58,112 nucleotides of DNA from Salipiger bermudensis (GTDB taxonomy: Bacteria > Pseudomonadota > Alphaproteobacteria > Rhodobacterales > Rhodobacteraceae). The stretch is from contig NZ_JAIUZY010000017.1 of assembly GCF_020171625.1 (NCBI RefSeq), positions 1 to 58,112 on the forward strand, in the 5' to 3' direction. Every line of letters starts with the position of its first letter. The first letter of the stretch is position 1. This document shows positions 17,600 to 28,432 of this stretch, one piece after another. Under the pieces are notes generated by a model. The model had not been told where the DNA came from and ran no database searches. It worked only from the letters and a program-made list of their open reading frames with translations. The translations under genes and the position numbers were made by a program.

Positions 17600-18019
17600 A
17601 TGAAAGAGACCCTGAAAGCGCTGAAACTCCGCTACCCTTCGGCGCAGACGTTCAAGTTTGGCGACGGTCCCGCTTTGTCCAGCGCATTGGTGTCCCTCGT
17701 GCAGCGTGGAAAGAAGGTGGCGACCTGCAGCGCGCTGCGGGACTTCGACAACGGAGAGCCCGCCCCCGAGATCGGCAGGCGCGATATCTGTCTCAACTGG
17801 GACGACACGCCGGCGCTGGTGATCGAGACCGTCGAGCTGATCCAGTGCCGGTTCGATGAGGTGACCGAGGAGATGGCGCTCGCAGAAGGCGAGGATGACA
17901 GTCTCGAGGAGTGGCGCGCGGGGCATCGCGGCTATTTCGAGAGGAATGGCGGGTTCGCCCCGAACATGCAGATCGTCTGGGAGCGGTTCGTCCTCGTCGA
18001 GGACCTTGCGCCGGAGTGA
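17600..18019 (+). CDS. ASCH domain protein
   Basis: A 139-residue protein with the ASCH fold, a PUA-like beta-barrel thought to bind RNA or modified nucleotides. Features visible are the N-terminal MKETLKALKLRYPSAQTFKFGD, the basic turn LVQRGKKVATCSAL and the C-terminal EGEDDSLEEWRAGHRGYF, typical of the YqfB-like ASCH group. The start at 17600 has AAGGA 9 bases upstream and excludes a 14-residue longer reading without a ribosome site. The function is not assigned. Confidence 0.8.
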   Translation: MKETLKALKLRYPSAQTFKFGDGPALSSALVSLVQRGKKVATCSALRDFDNGEPAPEIGRRDICLNWDDTPALVIETVELIQCRFDEVTEEMALAEGEDDSLEEWRAGHRGYFERNGGFAPNMQIVWERFVLVEDLAPE

Positions 18020-18351
18020 TCCTCCGCCTGACGGCCTTTCCGGGATAAGCACCCGGCGGCTGGAACTGCCCCGGCGGCGTCATGCGCGAGGCGGCGTTAC
18101 GAACATCGAAGGACCGCTCTGACCCCCGGTACGGCTATCCGAACACCGCGCGCGAAAAGGCGACCTCGCCACGGTGACAAATGAGGGGCGGCGCGCGACC
18201 GCCGCTACCTCCGCCCCAGCACCGCCTGGGGAAAGGCAGCATCGCGCCTGTGACACATGCGGCGGGCGCGCCCCTGACGGCTCACCCCGCCTCGCCCAGA
18301 AAGCGTCGAGGGGCGTCTCTCCAAGCGATAGACGGCAGCTCAGTCGCAGCG
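18020..18351. other. 332-base gap between convergent genes, no gene seen
   Basis: It lies between the ASCH gene on the plus strand and the end of kdpE on the minus strand. I see no start site, RNA gene or clear T-tailed hairpin; the open frames here are short and overlap the genes. Confidence 0.5.
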
Positions 18352-19062
18352 TCAGCCAGACGCCGCGCTGCCGCCCGGCGCACTCGGCTCGCACAGGCGG
18401 TACCCCACCCCCGGCTCGTTCAGGATCAGCGTCGGGAGCGAGGGGTCGTCCTCGAGCTTCTTGCGCAGCGATCTGACGGTGACCCTCAGATATTCGACGT
18501 TGTCGGTGTGCGCCGGCCCCCAGACCGCGCGCAGGAGATGCGTGTGGGTCAGCACCTTGCCCGGATGAGCGGCCAGTTCCGCCAGCAGCGAGAACTCCTT
18601 GGGGGTGAGCTTCATCTCGGCCCCGCTTTTGCGCACGCTGTGCGCGTCGAGATCGATCTCGACCGGGCCGACCCCGACCCGCCGCCGCACACCGGCGCTG
18701 CGATCGGCGCGGCGCAGGCAGGAGCGTATGCGCGCCAGAAGCTCTTCGCTGTCGAAAGGCTTGGTGACGTAGTCGTCGGCCCCAAGGTCGAGCGCCGCGA
18801 CCTTCTCGCTCGAGCCCTCGCGGGCGGTGAGCACGATGATCGCCACCCCCTTGTCGCGGAACGGACCGATCAGTTCGAGACCGTCGCGGTCGGGCAGGCC
18901 GAGGTCGAGCAGCACGAGCCGCGGCGTCGCGCGGGCAAGCGCCTGAAGCGCCGCCGCGGCGCTCGCGGCCTCCTCGGTCACATAGCCGCTGCGCTCGGTC
19001 GACACGCGAAGCAGCCTGCGGATCGGCATCTCGTCGTCGACGATCAGGATATGGTGGCTCAC
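18352..19062 (-). CDS. kdpE: KdpE response regulator
   Basis: A 236-residue OmpR-family regulator of potassium-pump genes. The receiver domain (about 1-120) shows DDE at 9-11, phospho-acceptor Asp53 in LVLLDLGLPD and the Lys in VTKPFD. The C-terminal winged helix (about 130-228) includes LTPKEFSLLAELAAHPGKV and ends with GVGYRLCE. The start is a GTG whose bases overlap the kdpD stop (GTGA), so it is coupled to kdpD. A longer ATG reading up to 19293 lies inside kdpD and is rejected. Confidence 0.93.
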   Translation of the reverse strand: MSHHILIVDDEMPIRRLLRVSTERSGYVTEEAASAAAALQALARATPRLVLLDLGLPDRDGLELIGPFRDKGVAIIVLTAREGSSEKVAALDLGADDYVTKPFDSEELLARIRSCLRRADRSAGVRRRVGVGPVEIDLDAHSVRKSGAEMKLTPKEFSLLAELAAHPGKVLTHTHLLRAVWGPAHTDNVEYLRVTVRSLRKKLEDDPSLPTLILNEPGVGYRLCEPSAPGGSAASG

Positions 19063-21713
19063 GCAATGTCCTCCATCGAGACCTGAACGATCGTTTCGGG
19101 CGGCATCCGGATGGTGAACCGCGAGCCGCCGCGCTGTCGCCGCGCGGCCTCGACGGTGAACCCCATCGCCTGACAGAACCCCTTGACGATGGCGAGGCCA
19201 AGCCCCGAGCCGCCGGTGCGGTCCGAGCTCTCGCCGCGTGCGAACCGGTCGAAGATGCGCTGCTCGCTGCCCGGCGGGATGCCGGGGCCGCAATCGAGCA
19301 CGTCGATCACCGGACCGCGCCGGCCCATGCGCGCGACCACCTCGATCGGCTGGTCGTCCGGCGCGTATCTCAACGCGTTGTCGACGAGGTTCAGGATGGC
19401 GTGGTGCAGCAACACGGCGTCGGCCCGCACGAGCGGGAGGGTCGGGTCGATCGATGTCTCGAGCCGGCGCCCGTCCAGCGCCGAAGCGAGGTCCGCGATG
19501 GCCGAGGTGATCGCGTCGGTCAGGTCGATGGGCTGCAGATCGGGCGTGACCGCGCCCTCCTCGATCCGGGTCAGGTCGAGCAGGTCCGAGAGGAACCGGT
19601 TCAGCCGACGCGCCTCGCTGCGCACCGTCTCGACCAGCTCGGCATCCTCGCCACTGGCCGACAGCGCCGCGGCGGCGGCTGTCACGCCGGTCAGCGGCGT
19701 CCTGAGATCGTGGCTGAGCGAGGCCAGAAGCGCGGCGCGCAGGCTGTCGCGCTGGCGCACCACCTCCATCTCGCGCATGTCGGTCTCGAGCTTGAGCCGC
19801 TCATGCGCGAGCGCGGCCTGATCGATCAGGCTCTCCGCGAGCGCCGCCCGCTCCGTCGGGACGGCGACGCGCCCGGACGGGCTGCGCAGCCCGAGCACCG
19901 CCAGCGTGCCGAGCGCGGTCTTGAGCGGGCGGAACTGCCAGTCGCTCGCGGTCAGCGTGTTGGTGCCGCGCCCCGCGGCCTCGCCATGCTCGAAGGCCCA
20001 CTCGGCAGCCGCCCTGTCCACCGGGCTGAGCTCGGGCCGCGTCTGTCCCGAGGCGGTGATCTTCACGCCCTCGCCCGACCCGTGCAGGATCATCGTCTGC
20101 ACGGCGAGAATGGAGCGGACCTCGTCGCAGACGATCTGCGCCGTCTCGGAGGTGTCGGACGCGGCCCCGAGGCGTGTTGCGAACCGGGCGAGCGCTGCGT
20201 TCTCGCGCGCGCTGCGCATCGCGAAGGCCGCTGCCGCCCGCGCCTGCGCGGCGAGCTGGCCGGTGATGATCGCGACGATCACCAGCAGGATCGCCGTAAT
20301 GAGGTTCGCGGGGCCGTAGATGATGAAGGTGTAGACGCGCTGCAGAAAGAAGAAGTTGTAGGCGATGCCGGCGGCGATGCCCGCCACAAGCCCCGAGCGG
20401 AAGCCGAAGAAGCTCGCGCTTGCGATCACCGGCACGAGGTAGAGCATGTCGATCGGGCCACGACCGACCCAGCCTTCTGCGACGAAGAGCGCGAGGGTCG
20501 TGGCCGCCACCGCTCCGAGCGCCACGATATCCCCTGTGAACGGGGCTCTGGGCAGGTAGCGCCGCCAATCATCGGCCCGACACTCCGCCGCCAGCGGCAC
20601 GACATGCACGGCGACGCCGTTGGTCCTGTCGATCAGGGCTTTCACGATCGACCGGCGGACCGGAAAAATGCCCCGACCGGCGTGGCGCGAACTTCCGATC
20701 ACAAGCTGCGTCGCCCGCGTCTCGCGGCACTGCGCGATGACGGCTTCGGCGACGGAGGTCGCGGGCACCGACTGCAGCGCGGCGTCGAGCGACGAGGCCA
20801 GGGCCAGCGTGCGCGCGAGCCGGGTCTTCTCCGCATCGCTGAGCCGGGCGGCCGACGGCGTCTCGACGTAAAGCGCGATCAACGGCGCCCGCAGCGCGTC
20901 CGCGAGCCGCTTCGCGGCCCGGACCACCTGCTCGCCGCCTGCCGCCTCGGAGATTGCCACCAGCACCCGCTGCCCGCCGCCATAGCCGTCCCGGCCGGTG
21001 ACCCCCTGATGTTCCTTGATCCGGGCATCGACATATTGCGCGGCGTGGCGCAGCGCGAGTTCGCGCAGCGCCAGCAGGTTGCCCTTGGAAAAGAAGTGGT
21101 CGAGCGCCTGCGCCGCCTGCTCGGGAACGTAGACCTTGCCCGCCTCGAGCCGGACGATCAGATCCTCGGGCGGCAGGTCGATCAGCTCGATCTCGGCGTG
21201 CTCGAAGACCTTGTCGGGCACCGTTTCGCGCACGCGGACATGGGTGAAGGACCCCACCACGTCGTTCAGGCTCTCGACATGCTGGATGTTCACCGTGGTC
21301 ATCACGTCGATGCCGGCGGCGAGCAGTTCCTCGATGTCCTGCCAGCGCTTGGGGTGGCGGCTGCCGGGCGCGTTGGTGTGGGCAAGCTCGTCGACCAGCG
21401 CGATCTCCGGGCGCCGCTCGAGGACGGCGTCGATGTCCATCTCGGTCAGCATCTGCCCCTTGTAGAGCAGCCCCCTGCGGGGAATCACCGGAAGCGACGC
21501 GACGCAGGCTTCGGTCTCCTTGCGCCCGTGGGTCTCGACGATCCCGATGACCACGTCGCGCCCCGCCGCGCGCTTTTCGGCGCCTTCGAGCAGCATCTCG
21601 TAGGTTTTCCCGACGCCGGGTGCGGCGCCGAGAAAGATCTTCAGCGTGCCACGCCCCTCCCGTTCCGCTTCGCGGAGGAGAGCATCCGGGGAGGGGCGCG
21701 TTTCTTCTGTCAT
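19059..21713 (-). CDS. kdpD: KdpD osmosensitive potassium sensor histidine kinase
   Basis: An 884-residue inner-membrane kinase, close to the 894 of E. coli. The order is KdpD N-terminal domain with Walker A GAAPGVGKT (near residue 30) and Walker B IALVDELAHTN, a USP-like domain (about 250-370), four membrane segments of DUF4118 (about 400-500), a GAF region, HisKA with SLSHDLRTPLTG (about 660) and HATPase with GSGLGLAIVKGFC. It phosphorylates KdpE when potassium is low. It starts 9 bases after the kdpC stop, inside the same operon. Confidence 0.95.
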   Translation of the reverse strand: MTEETRPSPDALLREAEREGRGTLKIFLGAAPGVGKTYEMLLEGAEKRAAGRDVVIGIVETHGRKETEACVASLPVIPRRGLLYKGQMLTEMDIDAVLERRPEIALVDELAHTNAPGSRHPKRWQDIEELLAAGIDVMTTVNIQHVESLNDVVGSFTHVRVRETVPDKVFEHAEIELIDLPPEDLIVRLEAGKVYVPEQAAQALDHFFSKGNLLALRELALRHAAQYVDARIKEHQGVTGRDGYGGGQRVLVAISEAAGGEQVVRAAKRLADALRAPLIALYVETPSAARLSDAEKTRLARTLALASSLDAALQSVPATSVAEAVIAQCRETRATQLVIGSSRHAGRGIFPVRRSIVKALIDRTNGVAVHVVPLAAECRADDWRRYLPRAPFTGDIVALGAVAATTLALFVAEGWVGRGPIDMLYLVPVIASASFFGFRSGLVAGIAAGIAYNFFFLQRVYTFIIYGPANLITAILLVIVAIITGQLAAQARAAAAFAMRSARENAALARFATRLGAASDTSETAQIVCDEVRSILAVQTMILHGSGEGVKITASGQTRPELSPVDRAAAEWAFEHGEAAGRGTNTLTASDWQFRPLKTALGTLAVLGLRSPSGRVAVPTERAALAESLIDQAALAHERLKLETDMREMEVVRQRDSLRAALLASLSHDLRTPLTGVTAAAAALSASGEDAELVETVRSEARRLNRFLSDLLDLTRIEEGAVTPDLQPIDLTDAITSAIADLASALDGRRLETSIDPTLPLVRADAVLLHHAILNLVDNALRYAPDDQPIEVVARMGRRGPVIDVLDCGPGIPPGSEQRIFDRFARGESSDRTGGSGLGLAIVKGFCQAMGFTVEAARRQRGGSRFTIRMPPETIVQVSMEDIA

Positions 21714-21722
21714 GTGAACAGC

Positions 21723-22301
21723 TTATTCCGAGACCGGCGGCGCCGCCAGTTCCGTGTCGAGCGCGAGATTGAGCTCGAGCACGTTGACGATGCGGCCTTT
21801 GGTGAAGACGCCTCCGGGCGCATAAGCCATGGCCCGGACGAGGGAGGTGACCGCCGAAATCTCGACCCCGCGGGCTTCGGCCACCCGCTCCGCCTGGAAA
21901 AGCGCGCCTTCGAGCGAGATGTGCGGGTCGAGCCCAGCGCCGGAGGCGGTGACGAGGTCCGCCGGGATCGGTCTCTCCGGGGTGGCGCCGCCATGGGCGG
22001 CGATCAGGGCCGTGGCGCGTTCGGTCAGCTCCGGGTTCGCCGGCGAGAGGTTCGAGCCGCCGGCGCCCGCGGCGTCGTAGGCCACCGCCGAGGGCCGCGG
22101 CCAGAAATCCTCGGGCGCCGTGAACGCCTGGGCGATCAGACGGCTGCCGACGATCTCGCCTGCCGCGTTAGTCACGAGGGAGCCGTTGGCGGTGGCCGGG
22201 GTCACGGCCTGCGCGACCCCGAGGACGAGGGCGGTGTAGCCCGCCACGCAGAGGGCCATGGTCGCGGCAGCGACGCGCAGGCCGGAAATCACGTCTGACA
22301 T
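21723..22301 (-). CDS. kdpC: KdpC subunit of the potassium-transporting ATPase
   Basis: A 192-residue membrane-anchored periplasmic subunit with one N-terminal membrane segment (about 10-32). Diagnostic motifs are GSRLIAQAF, FWPRPSA, SNLSPANPEL, and later ASGAGLDPHISLEGA. The start at 22301 is preferred over the ATG six bases upstream because AGGAG then has an 8-base spacing. It assembles with KdpA, KdpB and KdpF. Confidence 0.93.
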   Translation of the reverse strand: MSDVISGLRVAAATMALCVAGYTALVLGVAQAVTPATANGSLVTNAAGEIVGSRLIAQAFTAPEDFWPRPSAVAYDAAGAGGSNLSPANPELTERATALIAAHGGATPERPIPADLVTASGAGLDPHISLEGALFQAERVAEARGVEISAVTSLVRAMAYAPGGVFTKGRIVNVLELNLALDTELAAPPVSE

Positions 22302-22325
22302 GTGCATGTCTCCTGTGTCATCCGC

Positions 22326-23987
22326 TCAAGGCAGCGAGAAATGTTCGGCAAGCGGCCCGAGCGCCGCCGCCGGGAGGAAGGTGAGCGCGCCGAAGATCAC
22401 GACGGTCAGCCCCAGCATGGTGCCGAAGGTGGCGTCCTCCACCCCGAGCGTGCCGGCGCTCTCGGTCGCGCGCGTCTTGGCCATGAGGCTGCCGACGATG
22501 GCGAAGGGTAGGATGATCGGCAGGTAGCGCCCGAGCAGCATCACGAGGCCGGTGGCGATGTTCCAGGGCCCCGACCCGTCGCCAAGCCCCTCGAACCCCG
22601 AGCCGTTGTTGGCCGCCGCCGAGGAGAACTCGTAGAGGATCTCGGAAAAACCATGCGCGCCGGGGTCCTGCACCGTCGTCTGTCCGAGCGGCGTCGCAGC
22701 GAAGAGCGCGGTGCCGCCGAGGATCAGCACGGCGTGGGCAAAGAGCGCAAGCACGGCGAAGCGCACCTCCTTGGCCTCGATCCTGTGGCCGAGATACTCG
22801 GGCGTGCGCCCGACCATCATGCCCGCCACGAACACCGCCACGACGATGTAGAGGAACATGTTGATCATGCCGACGCCGGCACCGCCGAAGGTGGCGTTGA
22901 GCCACATGCCTGCCATCGGCATCAGGCCGGTGAGCGGGTTGAAGCTGTCGTGCATCGCACCGACCGAGCCGTTCGAGGTCGACGTGGTCAGCACCGCCCA
23001 GAGCGGGCCTGTCGTGGCGCCGAGGCGCAGCTCCTTGCCCTCGAGGTTGCCGGTCGCGTCCGACACCGGCAGCTCGGCGAAGGCGGCGGTGGGGGCGCTC
23101 TCGAAGGCGATGGCCCCTGCCAGCTTCACAATGAGAAAAGCCGCCATCACCGCAAAGATCACCGCGGCGTGCTTCGTCCGCCCGACGATCCGGCCGAACA
23201 TCCACACGCAGGCCATCGGGATCAGGATCACCGCACTCATTTCAACGATGTTGGTCCAGAAACTGGGGTTCTCGAGCGGGTGGGTCGAATTGGGTCCGAA
23301 GAAACCGCCGCCGTTGGTCCCGAGCTGCTTGATGGTCACGAAGGCTGCGACCGGCCCCCGCGCGATGGTCTGCATCGCTCCATCGAGCGTCGTCGCCTCG
23401 GCGGCCCCCTGCAACGTCATCGGCACGCCGCCGAGCACCAGCAGGAGCGCCCCTACCACTGCCAGCGGCAGCAGGACGAGGACGCTCGCCCGCTGGACGT
23501 CGACGAGGAAGTTGCCGAAGGCCGGCCGCCCCGCGATCCCGCGCGCCAGAGCCGCCAGCGCGGCGATGCCGGTCGCGGCGGAGACGAACTGCAGCCACAT
23601 CAGCCCCGCGAGCTGGCTGAGGTAGCTCATCGAGGCCTCGCCGGAGTAGTGCTGCAGGTTGGTGTTCGTGGTGAAGGACGCGGCCGTGTTGAACACCAGC
23701 GTCGGGTCGAGCGCGCCCTGCCCGTCGGGATTGAGCGGCAGCCACTGCTGCATTGCAAGGATCGCGAAGGTCCCGGTGAACATGATCACGTTGAACACGA
23801 GCAGCGTGACCAGATAGCGCTTCCAGTCCTGCTCGGCGGAACTCCCGCCGAGCGTCCGGAACAGCCCGGTCCAGCGCATGGCCTGTCCCGGCGCGGGGTC
23901 CATCGCCCATTTCATGTAGGCGCCGAGCGGCAGGGACAGCAGGGCCGTGCCGCCGACGATGAGGAGAATGACAGAGACGTGGTCCAT
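22326..23987 (-). CDS. kdpA: KdpA potassium-binding channel subunit
   Basis: A 553-residue polytopic protein, the usual size. Selectivity-filter and pore motifs are present: FTTNTNLQHYSG (about residue 110), GTNGGGFFGPNSTHP (about 225), SNGSVGAMHDSFNP (about 340) and the last one near NNGSGFEG (about 460). It binds and conducts potassium across the inner membrane. Its ribosome site AAGGA lies inside the end of the small ORF at 23992-24072, five bases upstream of kdpA, which implies translational coupling. It follows kdpB here rather than preceding it. Confidence 0.96.
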   Translation of the reverse strand: MDHVSVILLIVGGTALLSLPLGAYMKWAMDPAPGQAMRWTGLFRTLGGSSAEQDWKRYLVTLLVFNVIMFTGTFAILAMQQWLPLNPDGQGALDPTLVFNTAASFTTNTNLQHYSGEASMSYLSQLAGLMWLQFVSAATGIAALAALARGIAGRPAFGNFLVDVQRASVLVLLPLAVVGALLLVLGGVPMTLQGAAEATTLDGAMQTIARGPVAAFVTIKQLGTNGGGFFGPNSTHPLENPSFWTNIVEMSAVILIPMACVWMFGRIVGRTKHAAVIFAVMAAFLIVKLAGAIAFESAPTAAFAELPVSDATGNLEGKELRLGATTGPLWAVLTTSTSNGSVGAMHDSFNPLTGLMPMAGMWLNATFGGAGVGMINMFLYIVVAVFVAGMMVGRTPEYLGHRIEAKEVRFAVLALFAHAVLILGGTALFAATPLGQTTVQDPGAHGFSEILYEFSSAAANNGSGFEGLGDGSGPWNIATGLVMLLGRYLPIILPFAIVGSLMAKTRATESAGTLGVEDATFGTMLGLTVVIFGALTFLPAAALGPLAEHFSLP

Positions 23988-23991
23988 GGCG

Positions 23992-24072
23992 TCAGTCCTT
24001 GAAAGCCCGTGTCACTGCGCCGATCAGGGCGGCGAACACGAGGATCCCGAGTGCGTAGGTGAGAAAGATCAT
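23992..24072 (-). CDS. 26-residue single-pass membrane peptide between kdpB and kdpA
   Basis: A tiny ORF with ATG at 24072, AGGAG 8 bases upstream and a stop only four bases before kdpA. The peptide starts MIFLTYALGILVFAAL and ends AVTRAFKD, so it is one hydrophobic helix with a short charged C-terminal tail. It lies where kdpF lies in E. coli, directly before kdpA, yet a better KdpF match is encoded at 26108-26197. It could be a second KdpF-like stabilising peptide, or a leader that couples kdpA translation. It is too short for most gene finders. Confidence 0.65.
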   Translation of the reverse strand: MIFLTYALGILVFAALIGAVTRAFKD

Positions 24073-24085
24073 CCGAGGTCTCCTG

Positions 24086-26098
<2,013 letters not shown>

Positions 26099-26107
26099 GA
26101 TGCGCCC

Positions 26108-26197
26108 TCAGAACCGCTCGGGCCGCATCAGCACGGCCAGCAGATAGACGAGAAGCGCCATGGCGACGAGGCCGCCGAGGACGAGTTCGAAGCCCAT
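26108..26197 (-). CDS. kdpF: KdpF small stabilising subunit
   Basis: A 29-residue single-helix peptide beginning MGFELVLGGLVAMALL and ending LMRPERF. The C-terminal RPERF tail is typical of KdpF proteins. GGAGGG lies upstream of the ATG at 26197. KdpF sits at the KdpA-KdpB interface and stabilises the complex in other bacteria. It is the first gene of the operon, nine bases before kdpB, with a T-rich putative KdpE site 84 bases upstream. Confidence 0.85.
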   Translation of the reverse strand: MGFELVLGGLVAMALLVYLLAVLMRPERF

Positions 26198-26280
26198 GTC
26201 TTGGACCCTCCAGAGACAGAATTGTCCCGCTGTATCTGGATCCGGAGCCCGTAATGGCGCCATGCGGAACTCGGCGTCTT

Positions 26281-26299
26281 GGCATTAGAAACGCATAAA
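26281..26299 (-). promoter_or_regulatory. Candidate KdpE box upstream of kdpF
   Basis: On the minus strand TTTATGCGTTTCTAATGCC agrees at 13 of 19 positions with the E. coli KdpE site as I recall it (TTTATACTTTTTTTACACC). It is also an AT-rich island in GC-rich surroundings and stands about 84 bases before the kdpF start, a fitting distance. Similarity to a remembered site only. Confidence 0.35.
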
Positions 26300-26514
26300 G
26301 ACGGACGGCGCGCCGGCGCGAGGCCCGCTCAATACCGGGCGCGTCAGGAGAGCGGAGACGCGCGGTCGCAGATGGCCCGCCTCCCACTTGCGGCGAGTGT
26401 CATCACGAGCGGGACCCTTCTGTCAGGCGCGCTCAACGCCCTCGTCAAAGCCCAGACGGCTCGGGCGACAAATGAGGCGGAGGCGGCTGAGTACCCGCAA
26501 CGACAACGGAGGCA

Positions 26515-26528
26515 ATTTGTCATACCAA
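26515..26528. promoter_or_regulatory. Putative GntR operator, copy 1
   Basis: ATTTGTCATACCAA. The core TTGTCATACCAA has the partial dyad TTG-N2-AT-N2-CAA and resembles FCD-type GntR sites (TNGTNNNACNA). A near copy is at 26675. The cognate regulator is probably the GntR protein encoded at 29742. Confidence 0.5.
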
Positions 26529-26674
26529 GAAGGACAGCGACACGGAGTTTCGTCCGTAAAATCGCACCTATTCACGCTCCACCTGCAGAATTCCTCCAAT
26601 TAGTCCAATAAGAAGCACAGATTCCGCAACGCCCCCGAAAAGTGAATGTTGATCTTTAACGCATCCTATGCGCT

Positions 26675-26688
26675 ATTTGTCCAACCAA
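26675..26688. promoter_or_regulatory. Putative GntR operator, copy 2
   Basis: ATTTGTCCAACCAA, identical to the copy at 26515 except for two central bases, in the same orientation and 160 bases away. It lies 69 bases before the dctP-like start, near where the promoter should be. The spacing would allow looping repression between the two sites. Confidence 0.5.
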
Positions 26689-26756
26689 AGAGGCCGAAGC
26701 GCCTCTCCCGGTTCTCTGGAGGAGATGGACCGGGCATCGTTCCTAGGGAGGACAAC

Positions 26757-27782
26757 ATGACTTTTGCAAAGCGGCTTTCCGCGCTGGCGGCGCTGACCGT
26801 TTCGGCCATCAGCCTCGCCGGAGCGGCCATGGCGGCCGATTACAACTGGACGTTCCAGACCTCTGAAACGGCAGGCGAACCGGGCTACGTGAACAAGCAG
26901 AAATGGGCGGACGAGGTCGGCAAGCTGTCCGGCGGTCGGATCGAGATCGAGATCCTGCCGATCGGCTCGGTCGTCCCGCACACCGATACGCTAGACGCCG
27001 TCGGCGCGGGCATCCTGCAGGGGCACCTGACCGACCCCAGCTACTTCTCGGGCAAGGATCCGGCCTTTGCGATGATGGGCAACCTCGTCGGTGCGTGGAG
27101 CGATCCGTTCGAGTTCCTCGGCTTCATGGAAAGCGGCGGCGGCAACGAGCTCTATGCCGAGCTGGTCGAACCCTATGGCGTCAAGTTCATCGGCGCCGCG
27201 GCAACAGAGCCCGAGGCCTTCGTCTCACGCGTTCCGATCCGCACGGTGGAGGACTTGAAGGGCGTCAAGCTGCGGGCGCCCGAAGGCATGGTTTACGAGA
27301 TCTTCTCGAAGGCCGGCGCGGCCCCGGTGTCGCTGCCCGGCTCCGAGATCTTCTCGGCGCTCGACAAGGGCGTGGTGGACGCGGCGGACAACACCGTCTT
27401 CGCCACCAACCAGTCGCTCGGGATGAACGACATCGCGAACTACCCGCTCTACCCCGGCTTCCACTCCCTGCCGATGATCGACGTGTCGATGAACAAGTCG
27501 GTCTGGGACGAGCTGCCCGAGGACCTGCAGGAGATCCTCACCGCTTCGGTCAAGCAGTTCAGCTTCAACCACATCTTCTCGGTGCGCGAGCTCGATGCCG
27601 CCGCGGTGAAGGAGGCGAAGGAAAACCCGGATATCGAGATCATCAACTGGTCCGGAGACGAGCGTGCGAAGTTCCGTCGCATCGCGCAGCAGGAATGGCA
27701 GAACTGGGCGCCCAAGACCGAGATGACCCAGCGCTATTACGACGCGGTCATCGCCTATCTGCAGGGCCGCAACCTGCTCTGA
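26757..27782 (+). CDS. TRAP transporter solute-binding protein (DctP family)
   Basis: A 341-residue periplasmic binding protein. The signal peptide ends around GAAMA|ADYNW (residue 22). DctP-family landmarks are FQTSETAGEPGYVNKQ, LDAVGAGILQG, the substrate-carboxylate arginine region LKGVKLRAPEG and the hinge SALDKGVVDAADNT. The start at 26757 has AGGGAGGACAAC directly before it. The context (FAH enzyme, IlvD dehydratase, GntR) suggests a sugar acid as substrate. A 12-bp hairpin follows before dctQ, which would keep binding protein in excess. Confidence 0.92.
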   Translation: MTFAKRLSALAALTVSAISLAGAAMAADYNWTFQTSETAGEPGYVNKQKWADEVGKLSGGRIEIEILPIGSVVPHTDTLDAVGAGILQGHLTDPSYFSGKDPAFAMMGNLVGAWSDPFEFLGFMESGGGNELYAELVEPYGVKFIGAAATEPEAFVSRVPIRTVEDLKGVKLRAPEGMVYEIFSKAGAAPVSLPGSEIFSALDKGVVDAADNTVFATNQSLGMNDIANYPLYPGFHSLPMIDVSMNKSVWDELPEDLQEILTASVKQFSFNHIFSVRELDAAAVKEAKENPDIEIINWSGDERAKFRRIAQQEWQNWAPKTEMTQRYYDAVIAYLQGRNLL

Positions 27783-27801
27783 GCCCCCACATCCGAACCC
27801 A

Positions 27802-27832
27802 CTGCGCCCGGCGGATCCGTCGCCGGGCGCAG
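27802..27832 (+). terminator. Intra-operon hairpin between dctP-like and dctQ-like genes
   Basis: Arms CTGCGCCCGGCG (27802-27813) and CGCCGGGCGCAG (27821-27832) are a perfect 12-bp stem with a 7-base loop. There is no T-run, so it more likely protects the upstream mRNA or attenuates than ends transcription fully. Confidence 0.6.
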
Positions 27833-27859
27833 CACTGACAGGCAGCGGGAGAGCCGAAA

Positions 27860-28432
27860 ATGGCCGATGAGCGCGACATCATAAACGAGACCGAGCAGGA
27901 CGACGCCGAAATCCGCACGGGACTGGACCGGGCCATCACGACCTCCTCGAAGGTGCTCGCCTGGGCCATCTTCGCGGCGTTCCTCATCACCGTGATCGAA
28001 GTGATCGCCCGCTACGCCTTCGACAGCCCGACCTTCTGGGCGCACGAGACCACCACCTTCCTGATCGCCGCCGTCTTCCTGATCGGTGGCCCGGTCGCCC
28101 TCGCACGTGACAAGCACATCCGGGTGAGGATGATCTACGACGCGGTCGCCCCCCGCAAGCGGCGGGTTCTGGACATCGTCAACTCCGTGATCGCGCTCGT
28201 GTTCTTCGCAGGCCTCGCCTACGCGAGCTGGGTGATGGTCGGGAAGTCGTGGTTCACCCCCGCCGGCGCGCTGCATCTCGAGGGCACCGGCACGTCGTGG
28301 AACCCGCCGACGCCGGCCCTGCTGAAGCTGCTGGTGCTGATCTGCGTGGTGACGATGTTCGTGCAGACGGTGGGCCATCTGATCGGCGCGATCCGCCGCG
28401 ACACCTCCTCGACACCGGGCGGAGGGGAATGA
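27860..28432 (+). CDS. TRAP transporter small permease (DctQ family)
   Basis: A 190-residue membrane protein with four hydrophobic segments after a 30-residue charged N-terminus. The FWAHETTTFLIAAVFLIGGPVAL stretch with its following HIRV motif (residues 55-92) is the DctQ signature. GGGAGAG lies upstream of the ATG. Its stop overlaps the start of the large permease gene (ATGA). Confidence 0.9.
   Translation: MADERDIINETEQDDAEIRTGLDRAITTSSKVLAWAIFAAFLITVIEVIARYAFDSPTFWAHETTTFLIAAVFLIGGPVALARDKHIRVRMIYDAVAPRKRRVLDIVNSVIALVFFAGLAYASWVMVGKSWFTPAGALHLEGTGTSWNPPTPALLKLLVLICVVTMFVQTVGHLIGAIRRDTSSTPGGGE

Larger units (their letters stand above)
26300..26756. other. Intergenic region between kdpF and the TRAP operon
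   Basis: With the first part at 26198-26299 this makes 559 bases between divergent operons. The right half is AT-richer than its surroundings and holds two near-identical 14-base sites (26515 and 26675). A 110-codon plus-strand frame at 26279-26611 has no ribosome site or recognisable motif, and I do not call it a gene. Confidence 0.5.

Noticed and set aside
19401-22298. A 965-codon plus-strand open frame
   Set aside because: It is the shadow of kdpD and kdpC. It is rich in R, H, D and G and has no motif.
26279-26611. A 110-codon plus-strand frame between kdpF and the TRAP operon
   Set aside because: It has no ribosome site, no motif and lies over the candidate promoter elements.
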